Notes: generated from the letters alone by a model not told the origin. A stretch of 64,000 bases of DNA from Burkholderiales bacterium (GCA_026005015.1 BPKG01000001.1:1-64000), one strand, 5' to 3'; positions 21,358 to 30,227 are shown, counted from the first letter of the stretch. Numbers and translations: made by a program.

Positions 21358-22110
21358 ATGTTCGACCGACTTCGAGAAGACATCGCCAGCGTTTTTCACC
21401 GGGACCCGGCCGCGCGCAATGCCTGGGAGGTGATCACCTGCTATCCTGGCTTTCATGCCATCGTCATCCATCGCGTCAGCCACCGGCTGTGGCTCATGGG
21501 CCTCAAGTGGCTGGCGCGGTTCGTCTCGCACATCGGCCGGTGGCTCACCGGCATTGAAATCCATCCGGGGGCGCGCATCGGCCGGCGCTTCTTCATCGAC
21601 CACGGCATGGGCGTGGTGATCGGGGAGACCGCCGAGATCGGCGACGACTGCACCCTCTACCACGGGGTCACCCTGGGCGGAACCACCTGGAACAAGGGCA
21701 AGCGCCATCCCACCCTGGGCAGGGGGGTGGTGATCGGCGCCGGCGCCAAGGTGCTCGGCCCCATCACCGTCGGCGATGGCGCCAAGATCGGCTCCAATGC
21801 GGTGGTGGTCAAGGACGTGCCGCCCGGCGCCACCGCGGTGGGGATCCCGGCCCGGTTGGTGGACGATTCGCGCAAGGACGCCCGGGAGCGCCAGGCGGAG
21901 CAGATGGGCTTTTCCGCCTACGCTATCAGCCAGGACATGGACGATCCCATCGTGAAGGCGATCCACGGTTTGCTCGACCATACGGTGGTCACCGACCAGC
22001 GGCTCAACAAGATCATCGAGGCCCTGGACCGGCTGGGCGCCCGGGTGGACGAGCTCAAAGCCCTAGAGGACAAGTTCGACGCCGCTTATCTGAACAAAAT
22101 AGTTGACTAA
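21358..22110 (+). CDS. cysE: serine O-acetyltransferase
   Basis: Makes O-acetylserine, the cysteine precursor, so it supplies the sulfur donor for the cysteine desulfurase downstream. The 250-residue protein has the left-handed beta-helix hexapeptide region ([22 protein letters not shown] in overlapping parts) with catalytic His in DHG and HGVTLGG. The short epsilon-type N-terminus fits the isc-linked CysE clade. ATG 21358 was chosen over the upstream TTG for its AAGGA site and family alignment. Its last codons overlap an IscR box. Confidence 0.95.
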   Translation: MFDRLREDIASVFHRDPAARNAWEVITCYPGFHAIVIHRVSHRLWLMGLKWLARFVSHIGRWLTGIEIHPGARIGRRFFIDHGMGVVIGETAEIGDDCTLYHGVTLGGTTWNKGKRHPTLGRGVVIGAGAKVLGPITVGDGAKIGSNAVVVKDVPPGATAVGIPARLVDDSRKDARERQAEQMGFSAYAISQDMDDPIVKAIHGLLDHTVVTDQRLNKIIEALDRLGARVDELKALEDKFDAAYLNKIVD

Positions 22111-22123
22111 TTTAGTTGTGTAT
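22099..22123 (+). promoter_or_regulatory. IscR binding site (type 1) and iscR promoter region
   Basis: The 25-base element reads ATAGTTGACT-AATT-TAGTTGTGTAT. It matches the type 1 IscR operator (ATASYYGACT, four A/T-rich bases, YAGTCRRSTAT) at nearly every position. It includes the last four codons of cysE, and its TTGACT may serve as a -35 box. An AT-rich tract (22096-22170), exceptional in this GC-rich window, follows and contains several possible -10 boxes. It indicates autoregulation by [2Fe-2S]-IscR. Confidence 0.8.
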
Positions 22124-22200
22124 TTTATCCTTGCCTTATTATTAATATTTTCAATGAGTTGAATTTTAAAGCGGGCAACCGGGAGAAAAGGACAGCGGGC

Positions 22201-22680
22201 ATGAGACTGACCACTAAGGGACGCTTCGCGTTGACCGCCATGATCGACCTGGGGCTCCAGGGAGGCGCAAAGCCCACCGCCCTTGCCGGGATCAGCGAGC
22301 GGCAAAAGATTTCCCTCTCCTACCTGGAGCAGCTTTTCAGCAAGCTGAGGCGCCACGGGCTGGTGGAGAGCGTGCGCGGGCCCGGGGGCGGGTACACCCT
22401 CGCCCGGCCCATGGCGGAAATCTCCGTGGCCGACATCATCCTGGCGGTGGACGAGCCCATCGACGCCACTTTGTGCGGCGGAAAGGAAGACTGCAAGGAC
22501 GGGGAGCGTTGCATGACCCACGAGCTATGGGCCGGTCTCAACGAGAGAATCTACGAGTATCTGTCCTCGGTGAGCTTGGCCCAGCTGGTGGCGAAACAGC
22601 GGCAAGAGAGCGTGGCGGTCCTGAAGGACCAGCGCAAGGCGGGCGGCAGAACCAGTCCCGAGCCCGCGGTTTCGGTTTGA
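22201..22680 (+). CDS. iscR: iron-sulfur cluster regulator IscR
   Basis: Rrf2-family repressor that senses [2Fe-2S] status. The 159 residues start MRLTTKGRFALTAM, with a winged helix and recognition helix (SYLEQLFSKLRRHGLV) and cluster ligands C92, C98 and C104 in LCGGKEDCKDGERC. The frame extends upstream to a TTG at 22159, but the ATG has an AGGA site and family length. An IscR box lies 78 bases upstream. Confidence 0.96.
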   Translation: MRLTTKGRFALTAMIDLGLQGGAKPTALAGISERQKISLSYLEQLFSKLRRHGLVESVRGPGGGYTLARPMAEISVADIILAVDEPIDATLCGGKEDCKDGERCMTHELWAGLNERIYEYLSSVSLAQLVAKQRQESVAVLKDQRKAGGRTSPEPAVSV

Positions 22681-22691
22681 GCCCTGCCGTC

Positions 22692-23837
22692 GTGGATCCG
22701 GTCTACTTCGATCACAACGCCACCACGCCCCTGGACGAGCGGGTGCTGGAGGCCATGCTGCCCTATTTGCGCGCAGACTTCGGCAATGCGTCCAGCCGCC
22801 ATGAGCTGGGCACCCGGGCGCGCAAAGCCGTGGACCGGGCGCGGGAGCAGGTGGCCGAAGCGGTGGGCGCTCAGCCTTCCCAGGTGGTGTTCGTGAGCGG
22901 CGGTTCGGAAGCCAACAATCTGTTTATCAAGGGGGCCGCCGCTTTCCTCAAGCCCTCCCAGATCCTCGTGTCGGCGGTGGAGCACCCCTGCGTGGCGAAG
23001 CCCGCCCAGGAGCTCATCCGCCAAGGGTGGCAGTGCCGCCGGATCGCGGTGGACAAGCAGGGACGGCTCGACTTCGGCGATTACGAGGCGGCCCTGACGC
23101 AGCCCACCGGGATCGTGTCGGTGATGCTGGCCAACAACGAGACAGGGGTAATCCAGGACGTGGCTCGCATCGCTGAACGGGGCCGAGGGGCAGGGGCCTG
23201 GGTACACAGTGATGCGGTACAAGCTCTAGGGAAGATGGAAGTGGACTTCCGCTCGCTTCGCGTGCACGCGCTGACGGTGTCGGCCCACAAGGTCTACGGT
23301 CCTAAAGGGGCGGCGGCCCTGGTGCTAGACAAGCGGGTGTCGGTGAAGGGCCTGATCAGCGGCGGCGGCCACGAAGGAGGGCTGCGGGCCGGCACGGAAA
23401 ACGTGCCCGCCATCGTGGGCATGGGGGTAGCCTGCGAGCTCGCCAGGGCCCGCTGGCGGCAGGACGCCGAGGGGCTTGCCCGCCTGCGGGACCGGTTGGA
23501 GCGGGGGGTGGCGAGCCTCGGCGCCGTGATTTTCGGCGCGGGTGCGGCCCGCATTCCCAATACGAGCTATTTCGCCTTCGAAGGCATCGATGGCGAGACT
23601 TTGGTGATCGAGCTGGACCGGCTGGGCTTTTGCGTGGCGAGCGGCTCCGCCTGCTCCAGCCTGAAGACGGGTCCAAGTGAGGTGCTCCTCGCCATGGGGG
23701 TCAGCCCCGAGCTCGCCCGGGGGGCGGTGCGGGTGAGCCTGGGGCGCGGCAACACCCAGGCCCAGGTGGAGGCTTTCCTGGAGGCCCTGGGGGGCGTGGT
23801 GGCTCGGTTGCGGCGCCTGAGCGCCCTCGCCCTCTGA
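22692..23837 (+). CDS. cysteine desulfurase (NifS/IscS family)
   Basis: PLP enzyme that takes sulfur from cysteine for Fe-S cluster and other thio-cofactor assembly. From GTG 22692 it has 381 residues beginning VDPVYFDHNATTPLDE. The PLP lysine is K200 in SAHKVYG and the active-site cysteine C321 in SGSACSSLKTGPS. It is about 20 residues shorter than E. coli IscS, mainly at the C-terminus where IscS docks IscU, so it is closer to NifS-like enzymes. A TTG at 22677 is an alternative start. Confidence 0.93.
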   Translation: MDPVYFDHNATTPLDERVLEAMLPYLRADFGNASSRHELGTRARKAVDRAREQVAEAVGAQPSQVVFVSGGSEANNLFIKGAAAFLKPSQILVSAVEHPCVAKPAQELIRQGWQCRRIAVDKQGRLDFGDYEAALTQPTGIVSVMLANNETGVIQDVARIAERGRGAGAWVHSDAVQALGKMEVDFRSLRVHALTVSAHKVYGPKGAAALVLDKRVSVKGLISGGGHEGGLRAGTENVPAIVGMGVACELARARWRQDAEGLARLRDRLERGVASLGAVIFGAGAARIPNTSYFAFEGIDGETLVIELDRLGFCVASGSACSSLKTGPSEVLLAMGVSPELARGAVRVSLGRGNTQAQVEAFLEALGGVVARLRRLSALAL

Positions 23838-23904
23838 TGGGAGCGGTTAACGCCCCCGGGACGTGGCGCTAAAATAAGCCAATCGACGGCAAGGAGCGAA
23901 TTCT

Positions 23905-24228
23905 ATGGCAGTGACGTTGACCGAAACAGCGGCGAAACACGTTCGAAGCTTCCTGGAAAAGCGGGGCCGGGGCCTGGGCTTGAGGCTGGGGGTGCGTACG
24001 GCCGGCTGCTCCGGCTACGCCTACAAAGTAGAATTCGCCGACGAGGCGCGGGAAGGGGATACCCTGTTCGAAAGCCACGGGGTCAAGGTGCTGGTGGACG
24101 CCAAGAGCCTGCCCTTCCTCGACGGCACGGAAGTGGACTTCACCCGGGAGGGCCTCAACGAACGCTTCACCTTCCGTAACCCCAACGTGAAGGACGAGTG
24201 CGGTTGCGGGGAGAGCTTCAGCGTCTGA
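23905..24228 (+). CDS. iscA: A-type iron-sulfur carrier IscA
   Basis: Carries or delivers Fe-S clusters to apo-proteins. The 107-residue protein has the three invariant cysteines C35 (TAGCSGYAY), C99 and C101 (ECGCGESF). It follows the desulfurase gene by 67 bases. No iscU, hscB, hscA or fdx gene follows; the next gene is on the opposite strand beyond a terminator. The isc cluster here is therefore only iscR-desulfurase-iscA. Confidence 0.94.
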   Translation: MAVTLTETAAKHVRSFLEKRGRGLGLRLGVRTAGCSGYAYKVEFADEAREGDTLFESHGVKVLVDAKSLPFLDGTEVDFTREGLNERFTFRNPNVKDECGCGESFSV

Positions 24229-24248
24229 AGCGAGTCTTTCCGGGCCCG

Positions 24249-24284
24249 AAAGAAAGCGGGACCGGCGTCCCGCTTTCTTTTTTT
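24249..24284. terminator. rho-independent terminator after iscA, usable in both directions
   Basis: A 14-bp perfect stem AAAGAAAGCGGGAC/GTCCCGCTTTCTTT around CGGC, followed by four more T residues. It lies between iscA (ends 24228) and the convergent EF-hand gene (ends 24295). Confidence 0.93.
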
Positions 24285-24294
24285 CGGGCGCTCG

Positions 24295-24588
24295 TTACTT
24301 GCCCGCCGCGATGTGGGACAGGTACTGCCGGTCCACGTAGGCCTGCATCTCTTCCCGGGTGATGTAGCCGTCCCGGTTGACGTCGATGTCGTTGAAGCGG
24401 GCCAGCAGCTCAATGTGCCCGAAGATGTCGGAACGGCTAATGCGCCCGTCCCGGTTCACATCGTACTGCTCGAACAGGGCCACGTACTCCTGGGCCCGGC
24501 GCTTGTAGTAGTCCTCGGGGCTTTGGGCCAGGGCCAGGGCGCTTCCAGCGACGAGAAGCAACGACAGGGCGACGACGGTTTTTTTCAT
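24295..24588 (-). CDS. exported EF-hand calcium-binding protein
   Basis: A 97-residue protein with a cleavable signal peptide (MKKTVVALSLLLVAGSALALAQ) and two EF-hand loops, DVNRDGRISRSD and DVNRDGYITREE, each with Asp, Asn, Asp, Gly, Ile and acidic position 12 in the canonical places. It is likely a periplasmic Ca2+ binder. Only the second, shorter ATG gives a sensible signal peptide and an AGGAGGGGAACC ribosome site. Its physiological role is unknown. Confidence 0.88.
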   Translation of the reverse strand: MKKTVVALSLLLVAGSALALAQSPEDYYKRRAQEYVALFEQYDVNRDGRISRSDIFGHIELLARFNDIDVNRDGYITREEMQAYVDRQYLSHIAAGK

Positions 24589-24669
24589 GGTTCCCCTCCT
24601 TTCCTCTTCTTCCGCAGACGCTAAATTCGACCGCGGCATGGGGCGTGAAGTTTTCCCGGGGGGACGTCC

Positions 24670-25625
24670 TTACCAGACGGCAGCCCGGGCGGTGATGGGC
24701 CACAGGGCCTCGACCCGCCCCCCCTCGAACGGCCACGTACCAGTCGTAAAGGTTGACGGTGGGGTCGCAATGGCCCGGCACCAGGAGGAGCTTCTCCCCC
24801 CAGGGCCGGCAGCCTCGCCCCCGGCGCGGGCTCCAGCACCCTGTGCTCGTCCATGGCCCGGGGGGTAGACGATGTCCGGGCGGCCGTGGACCAGGGGCAG
24901 TCCCGAGTCCACCGCTGAAGGCTTTCAGGCCGGCGTCCACCACCGCACGGGAGGCCGCAGGCCGGCCCATGACCGTGGCGAGCACGAAAAGGCTCAGCTC
25001 AAAGGGGGGCGGAGGGGGCGAGGCCTCAGGCGCCCCCCCAGGTCCCTGGCGTAGTCCGCGTCCATGAAGACATAGGAACCCTACGGCTGCACCTCCCGGT
25101 AGGCGCCGCTGGCGGCCTCCAGCAGGTAGGTGCCGGTGCCGCCGCCGGTCACCCAGGGACAGGGGATGCCGTGGTTCTCCAGCAGCCCCACCGTGGCCCG
25201 CACGTGGCCCACGGCCGCGTCGATGGCGGCGCGCCGGCGGCCGCGTCCAGCTCGTCCACGTTGCCGGCATCGTCCACTCACACCGCCACCCGGGCCCGGC
25301 GGGCGAGGGCCGCGAGGCGCTCGAGCTTGCGCCGGCCGACCACCTCGTTGGACACCAGCATGTCGGCGATGCCCCCTTCCACCAGGGCCTCGGCCTCGCT
25401 CACTTTCTGGCAGCACACCCCCACCGCCCCAAGGGCCATCCGCCGGCGGGCGATCTCCGGGCACTTGTGACTCTTGGCGTGGGGGCGAAGCCGCACGGGC
25501 AGGCCCCGGAGGGAATCCGCCATGCGGCGCAGGTGACGCTCGAGAACGTCCAGGTCGACCAGGAGGGCCGGGGTGTCGACTTCCTCCAGGGGCATGCCGA
25601 ACTCAGCGGGCGGAGGTGGGGCCAT
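24670..25625 (-). pseudogene. D-threonine aldolase/DSD1-like PLP enzyme, decayed
   Basis: Remnant of an alanine-racemase-fold enzyme of the D-serine dehydratase/D-threonine aldolase family. The first part is intact (VDTPALLVDLDVLERHLRRM, then RLRPHAKSHKCPEIA with the PLP lysine, and GVCCQKVSEAEAL). The frame breaks near 25278. The middle reads WVTGGGTGTYLLEAA in another frame and hits a TAG at 25081-25083. Later pieces (VDAGLKAF, then DEHRVLEP and GHCDPTVNLYDWYVAVRG) are spread over all three frames. At least three indels plus an in-frame stop show a genuinely dead gene. Confidence 0.85.
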
Positions 25626-25772
25626 CAGGGTTCCTCAGGCAAGGGTTGACGGGTGCCGGGGCCGGCGCTGACCGTTACAATAGCTAAGGTTGCGCGGGTC
25701 GGGGCCGCGGCGCTCCGTCAGGGCCCGGCCGGCGCCAGGCCCTTCTGGCAATTCACGGGGAGCAGAAACGCC

Positions 25773-26207
25773 ATGATCCGCACCTTGCGCAGGAGCCTGC
25801 TCGCCACCGCGCTGGTGATTTCGCCGGGCGCGCAAGCCGCGGGCGAGGTCACCGTTTACAAAAATCCCCACTGCGGCTGCTGCGGAAAGTGGGTCGAGCA
25901 CCTGCGGGAAAACGGCTTCCAGGTGACTTCCCGGGATGTGGTGGATCTTACCGAGATCAAGGCCCGCTACGGGGTGCGCCCCCGCCTCGCGTCTTGCCAT
26001 ACCGCCGTCGTGGACGGCTACGTGCTGGAGGGCCACGTGCCGGCGGAGGCGGTCAAGCGACTGCTGCAGGAACGGCCGCCGGTGAAGGGCCTGGCCGTGC
26101 CGGGGATGCCGGTGGGATCGCCGGGCATGGAGGGACCTGACCCGCAGCCCTACAACGTCTACACCTTCGACGACAAGGGCGAAGCGCAGGTGTACATGCG
26201 CTATTGA
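25773..26207 (+). CDS. DUF411 family exported metal-binding protein
   Basis: A 144-residue protein with a signal peptide and the DUF411 hallmark YKNPHCGCCGKWVEHL, a Cys cluster also found in CopG-like proteins near copper-resistance genes, plus a conserved later SCHTAVVDGYVLEGHVP segment with Cys and His. It probably binds copper or another soft metal in the periplasm. It stands alone, divergent from the decayed aldolase gene. ATG 25773 follows GGGGAGCAGAA, giving a clean signal peptide. Confidence 0.88.
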   Translation: MIRTLRRSLLATALVISPGAQAAGEVTVYKNPHCGCCGKWVEHLRENGFQVTSRDVVDLTEIKARYGVRPRLASCHTAVVDGYVLEGHVPAEAVKRLLQERPPVKGLAVPGMPVGSPGMEGPDPQPYNVYTFDDKGEAQVYMRY

Positions 26208-26274
26208 ACGCCGGCGATGGAAGGCCGCCGGCGGGGCGGCCCTCCTTCCTGGGCGGCGGTCCGAGGAGCGGGGA

Positions 26275-26520
26275 TCAGCCGGAAGCGCCCTTGGACGCGG
26301 CGGGCTTGCCGCCCTTTAGGCACTCCCGCATGAAGTCCTTGCGCGCATCCCCGGAGAGCCCCTTGGCTTTCGCTTCCTTGGAGCAATCCGCCATGCGCTG
26401 CTGCTGGGGCGTCAAGGGCTTATCCTCGGCGGCGGAAGCGGCAGCGCAGAAGGCGAGGCCGGCGGCCAGGACGAGGCCTCTGGCCAAGACGAGGCCTCTC
26501 GCTGAAGCAAAGGTTTTCAT
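26275..26520 (-). CDS. PsiF repeat family exported protein
   Basis: An 81-residue protein with a signal peptide and one PsiF repeat (QQQRMADCSKEAKAKGLSG plus the DFMRECLKG end). PsiF of E. coli is phosphate-starvation-inducible; function unknown. The two cysteines of the repeat probably form a disulfide. A tandem MKTFASARGLVLARGLVLA duplication is visible in the signal region (LARGLVLA twice). A good GGAGAAGC site precedes the ATG. Confidence 0.85.
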   Translation of the reverse strand: MKTFASARGLVLARGLVLAAGLAFCAAASAAEDKPLTPQQQRMADCSKEAKAKGLSGDARKDFMRECLKGGKPAASKGASG

Positions 26521-26607
26521 GTGGCTTCTCCTTTCGTCGATGTTATGCAGTTAGGATGGAAACCCACCTGAGCGGGCGGGCGCGCGTCTCGTGGACGGCC
26601 GGCCCGA

Positions 26608-26636
26608 TTGACCTGGGGCGGGGGCTGGGAAATACT
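26608..26636 (+). promoter_or_regulatory. promoter of the ECF sigma gene
   Basis: TTGACC (26608-26613), 17 bases, AATACT (26631-26636), ending 28 bases before ATG 26664. It supports that start rather than the upstream ATG at 26556. Confidence 0.45.
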
Positions 26637-26663
26637 GGAACCCCTTCCAGCACCGAGCCCTCC

Positions 26664-27284
26664 ATGGCCCAAGCTCCACCCGACGAAGACACTCCTGGCG
26701 AGAGCCCCCTCGACGTGGCGGGGTGGCTGACCCGGCACGGAGACGCGCTCCTCCATTATGCCCTCGTCATGGTAAAAAATGAAGAGCAGGCGAAGGACCT
26801 GGTCCAGGAGACCCTGCTCGCCGCCTGGAAGGGGCGCCACGGCTACCAGGGGCGGGCGTCGGAGAAGACCTGGCTCACCGCCATCCTCAAGAACAAGATC
26901 GCCGACCACTTCCGCGCGAGCGTCCGGGAGGCGCTGGCGGCCGGGCCCTTCGACCCGGACGCCATCGGGGCGGAGGACGAGGAGTCCTGGCGCGAGGACG
27001 GGCACCACGCCGTCCCGCCCGGGACCTGGGGCGACCCGGAGGCGAGCCTGGAGCGGGCCCGGTTCTGGGAGGCGGTCCAGGCGTGCCTGGACGATCTGGC
27101 CGAGCTCCAGCGCTCGGCCTTCGTCCTGCGAGAGGTCCACGGGATCGAGGCGGAGGCGATCTGTAAGGACCTGGGGATCACGGCGTCTAATTTATGGGTG
27201 TTGTTGCACCGGGCCCGCCATCGGCTGCGCCGATGCCTCGAAAAGCGGTGGTTCGAATCCGCCCAGAGAAACCGAGATCCATGA
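26664..27284 (+). CDS. ECF RNA polymerase sigma factor
   Basis: Group 4 sigma-70 factor of 206 residues from ATG 26664. Region 2 is ALVMVKNEEQAKDLVQETLLAAW with KTWLTAILKNKIADHFR; region 4 contains LAELQRSAFVLREVHG and the helix-turn-helix ICKDLGITASNLWVLLHRARHRLRRCLE. The stop overlaps the start of a zinc-finger anti-sigma gene (ATGA), a classic sigma/anti-sigma pair. A longer frame from 26556 exists but crosses the promoter. The signal it answers is unknown. It is a relative of the mercury-island sigma at 43048. Confidence 0.9.
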   Translation: MAQAPPDEDTPGESPLDVAGWLTRHGDALLHYALVMVKNEEQAKDLVQETLLAAWKGRHGYQGRASEKTWLTAILKNKIADHFRASVREALAAGPFDPDAIGAEDEESWREDGHHAVPPGTWGDPEASLERARFWEAVQACLDDLAELQRSAFVLREVHGIEAEAICKDLGITASNLWVLLHRARHRLRRCLEKRWFESAQRNRDP

Positions 27285-27601
27285 TCACCTGCCGCGAAGC
27301 CTCCCAGTTGATCTCCCGGGCCCGGGACGTGCGCCTCGCCTGGCGGGAGCGCTTGGCCCTGCGCCTGCACCTCCTCGCCTGCGAGATGTGCCGTCGCTAC
27401 GGCCGGCAGATCGAATTTATCGGCAGGGCGGCGGGCATGCTGGAGGAGGCCCTGGAGCGTCACGGCGACCGCCTCGCCGGGCTGGACCAGCAACGTCGGG
27501 CCGAGATCCTGGAGGCGGTGCGCCGGCGCATCGCCGAAGAGGGAGCGGCCCCCCGGTCCGCCGGCCGTCCCAACGGCGCGGGCCACGAAGGAGAGGGCTG
27601 A
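27281..27601 (+). CDS. zinc-finger anti-sigma factor (ZAS-like)
   Basis: A 106-residue cytoplasmic protein that likely sequesters the upstream ECF sigma. It carries the H-X3-C-X2-C signature H30-C34-C37 in LRLHLLACEMCRRY, preceded by the usual N-terminal Cys (MITCREASQLISRA). There is no membrane segment, so it is a soluble, redox- or zinc-responsive anti-sigma. It is translationally coupled to the sigma gene. Confidence 0.85.
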   Translation: MITCREASQLISRARDVRLAWRERLALRLHLLACEMCRRYGRQIEFIGRAAGMLEEALERHGDRLAGLDQQRRAEILEAVRRRIAEEGAAPRSAGRPNGAGHEGEG

Positions 27602-27764
27602 ATCTCGCCGCCGCCGGCGCGGCGGTTTCTTTCTTCGTCCCGCGCCTTTCTGTACCATGCAGGGCCGACCGGGGCGTGCCCGGCGCTTCCGCTTCCCCAT
27701 GGATTCGATCGCGACCACGAGGCTTGCCCGCCCGGCCGGGGCGGGGCGCCCCTGAGGGCCGGCT

Positions 27765-29072
27765 TTGCTCGACGCTCCCACGCGCTCCGAGCGGCTCGGC
27801 GGCTGGACCCTGGTCGCCTTCGTGGTCCTGGTCATGGCCCACCAGATCCGGCCCGCCGTTCCCCTGGAGGCGGCGGGCGTGCTCGGCTGGACGGCCGCTT
27901 TGCTGCTCTGGCGCCGCCTGAGCGCCAAGCAGCGCATCCCGGTGCTGGCCATGCTGCTCCTGGGCGCGGCGGGCATCATCGCCGGCGCGCCGCTGGGGGA
28001 AGAGGCGCTGGTGCGCCAGGCCCTGACCCAGAACAACGCCCTGGTGGCGATGCTGATCGCCGTCTCCTTCCTCCAGCTCGTCACCCTCGCCCGGCCCACG
28101 GAGGAAGCGCTCCCCCACGGTCGCCGGGCCCTGGGGCGGACCCTGCTGGGGGTGCACCTCTTCGGCGGCGTCATCAACCTGTCCACCGTGCTGATCGTGG
28201 GCGAGCGGATCGCCCTGGGCGCCCGGCTGGGGCGCAGCCAGGTGATCGCCCTCTCCCGCTCCTTCGGTGCGGCGGCTTTCTGGTCCCCTTTCTGGGCGGC
28301 CATGGCCACGGCCCTTTCCTTTGCCCCTGGAGCGAATTTTGCGAAGCTGATGGGGGTGGGCGTGCCCTTCGCCGCCCTGGGGCTCTTCTTCACCTGGCTA
28401 GACCTCACCTCCGGGGATCCCGCCCGGGGCGAAGGCTTCCGGGGCTATCCCATGCACCTGGACTCCCTGGCGCTGCCCCTCTCGCTGGCGGCGGGCGTGA
28501 TCGCCCTCCACGCCCTCATTCCCGGCTGGTCGGTCCTGTCGGGCGTCACCCTGCTGGCGCCCCTCGCGGCCGTGGCGCTGCTTCTCCTGCGCAGCGGCCC
28601 GGGCGCTGCGGCCCGGCGTCTCTCTCGCCACGTGACTACCCGGCTTTCGGGCATGGCGGGGGAAGTCCATCTGTTCCTCTCGGCGGCGGTGTTCGCCTCC
28701 GGGCTGGGCGCCGTGCTCAAGCTGCTGGGGCCGGGGCTGCCGTTCCACGGGTTCGGGCCCCTGGAAGCTTCCCTGGTCCTGGGGCTGATCGTGGCCTTGT
28801 CCCTGGTGGGGATCCACCCGGTCATCTCGGTGGCCACCGCCAGCGCCTGGCTCGCGCCGGTCGCCCCCCACCAGGATCTCCTGGCCCTGACCATTCTCAT
28901 GGCATGGGGCATTGCCACCCCCTGCAACCCCTTCTCGGGACTGGCCCTGGCCCTCCAGGGGCGCTTCGGCGTGCAGGGGCGCAAGCTCCTCGCCTGGAAC
29001 GCGGCTTACGCCTTGCGCATGGTGGCGGCCGGGGCGGTGGTTTTATGGCTGTTCGCCGCCCTGATCCTGTGA
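27765..29072 (+). CDS. polytopic inner-membrane protein, unrecognised
   Basis: A 435-residue, very hydrophobic protein with about 10-12 membrane helices and short loops, from a TTG start in the absence of a better ATG. Two related halves appear, each with a Gly/Asn/Pro-rich re-entrant-like stretch (GGVINLSTVLIVGERIALG and IHPVISVATASAWLAPV), and a WGIATPCNPFSGLALA segment, as in ion/organic-anion transporters. I cannot name the family. It lies 163 bases after the anti-sigma gene and could belong to that regulon. Confidence 0.65.
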   Translation: MLDAPTRSERLGGWTLVAFVVLVMAHQIRPAVPLEAAGVLGWTAALLLWRRLSAKQRIPVLAMLLLGAAGIIAGAPLGEEALVRQALTQNNALVAMLIAVSFLQLVTLARPTEEALPHGRRALGRTLLGVHLFGGVINLSTVLIVGERIALGARLGRSQVIALSRSFGAAAFWSPFWAAMATALSFAPGANFAKLMGVGVPFAALGLFFTWLDLTSGDPARGEGFRGYPMHLDSLALPLSLAAGVIALHALIPGWSVLSGVTLLAPLAAVALLLLRSGPGAAARRLSRHVTTRLSGMAGEVHLFLSAAVFASGLGAVLKLLGPGLPFHGFGPLEASLVLGLIVALSLVGIHPVISVATASAWLAPVAPHQDLLALTILMAWGIATPCNPFSGLALALQGRFGVQGRKLLAWNAAYALRMVAAGAVVLWLFAALIL

Positions 29073-29126
29073 GCGGATCCGGTCCCTTCCTGGACCCGTG
29101 ATCGGGCCGGTTCCTCGGGCCGTTCC

Positions 29127-30227
29127 TCAGCCGGCGGCCTGATCGGCGCTGCAGACCCGGTCCCGCCCGCCCTGCTTGGCGTGATAGAGGGCCCGGTCCG
29201 CCCGTTGGACCAGGTCCCGGGCGGCGGCCTCGGAGGAACCCGGGCCCGGGCGCAGCACCGCCACGCCCGCCGAGAGGGTGATGCGGATTTCCTCCCCGTG
29301 CATCAGCCGGAACGGCGTCCCGCCGATGGCGCGGCGCACCCGTTCGGCGATATGGCGGGCGAGATCCTCGTCCGTGCCGCCGAGCAGCACGGCGAACTCC
29401 TCGCCCCCGTAGCGGGCCAGCGCATCGGTCAAGCGCAGCTCCCGCTTGATGCGGGAGGCCGCCTCCCGCAGGACCCGGTCCCCCTCCTGGTGCCCGTAGG
29501 CGTCGTTGACGTGCTTGAAGCGATCGATGTCCAAGAGCAGGCAGGCGAGGGGCTCTCCTTTGCGGGCCGCCCGGGCGACTTCTTCCCCCAACCGCTCCTC
29601 GAAGTAGCGCCGGTTGTGGACGCCGGTTAAGGCGTCGGTGATGCCCAGGTGCTTCAGCCGTTCGCTGTAGGTAGCGTTCTCCAGACACACGGCCGCCACC
29701 GCCGCCAGGTGCATCAGGAAGTCGGTGCCCAGGCCCGGGGCGTAGCGCTGGGGTTCCCTGGCGCCCAGGGTGAGCACGCCCATCAGCCGCTCCCGGCGCA
29801 GCAGGGGCAGCACCGCGCAACTGCGCGGCGATCCCCCCGAGAACAGCCCGCCGTGGAGGGCGGGATCGAAGGGCCCGAGCCAGGGAGAACGGCGCGGTCC
29901 GAGGAGCCGTTCCAGGCCACCCAGGTCATCCGCGAAGACCAGGTCGGGAAACTCCGCCGGATCGACTTCCAGGGTTTCCAGGGTACGCCTCAGCTCGAAA
30001 TCCCCATCCAGCAGCACCAGGCTGACCCATGCCAGACGTAGCAGGCGGCGGGTACGGTGAAAGAGGGCCTCGAACAAGGCGGCAAAGCCCACCGCGCCGA
30101 TCAAGGCCAGTTCGCATTGCTGGAAGCGGCGCAGGACCTGCTCGTTGTCCCGGGCCTGGGTGGTGAGAAACTCCAGTTGGCGCCGCAGGCCGTCGATGAG
30201 CTGGTACTCGTTGGAATCGGGAGGCAT
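29127..30227 (-). CDS. diguanylate cyclase with DUF484/GAF-like sensor domain
   Basis: Makes cyclic-di-GMP. The 366-residue protein has an N-terminal coiled-coil plus DUF484/GAF-like region (about 1-190) and a GGDEF domain with the active variant GGEEF (274-278) and an inhibitory RxxD site (RLTD, 265-268) five residues before it, so product feedback is expected. It has no membrane segment. The frame opens further upstream to a TTG (30278), but ATG 30227 removes a Pro-rich N-terminus. Confidence 0.88.
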   Translation of the reverse strand: MPPDSNEYQLIDGLRRQLEFLTTQARDNEQVLRRFQQCELALIGAVGFAALFEALFHRTRRLLRLAWVSLVLLDGDFELRRTLETLEVDPAEFPDLVFADDLGGLERLLGPRRSPWLGPFDPALHGGLFSGGSPRSCAVLPLLRRERLMGVLTLGAREPQRYAPGLGTDFLMHLAAVAAVCLENATYSERLKHLGITDALTGVHNRRYFEERLGEEVARAARKGEPLACLLLDIDRFKHVNDAYGHQEGDRVLREAASRIKRELRLTDALARYGGEEFAVLLGGTDEDLARHIAERVRRAIGGTPFRLMHGEEIRITLSAGVAVLRPGPGSSEAAARDLVQRADRALYHAKQGGRDRVCSADQAAG

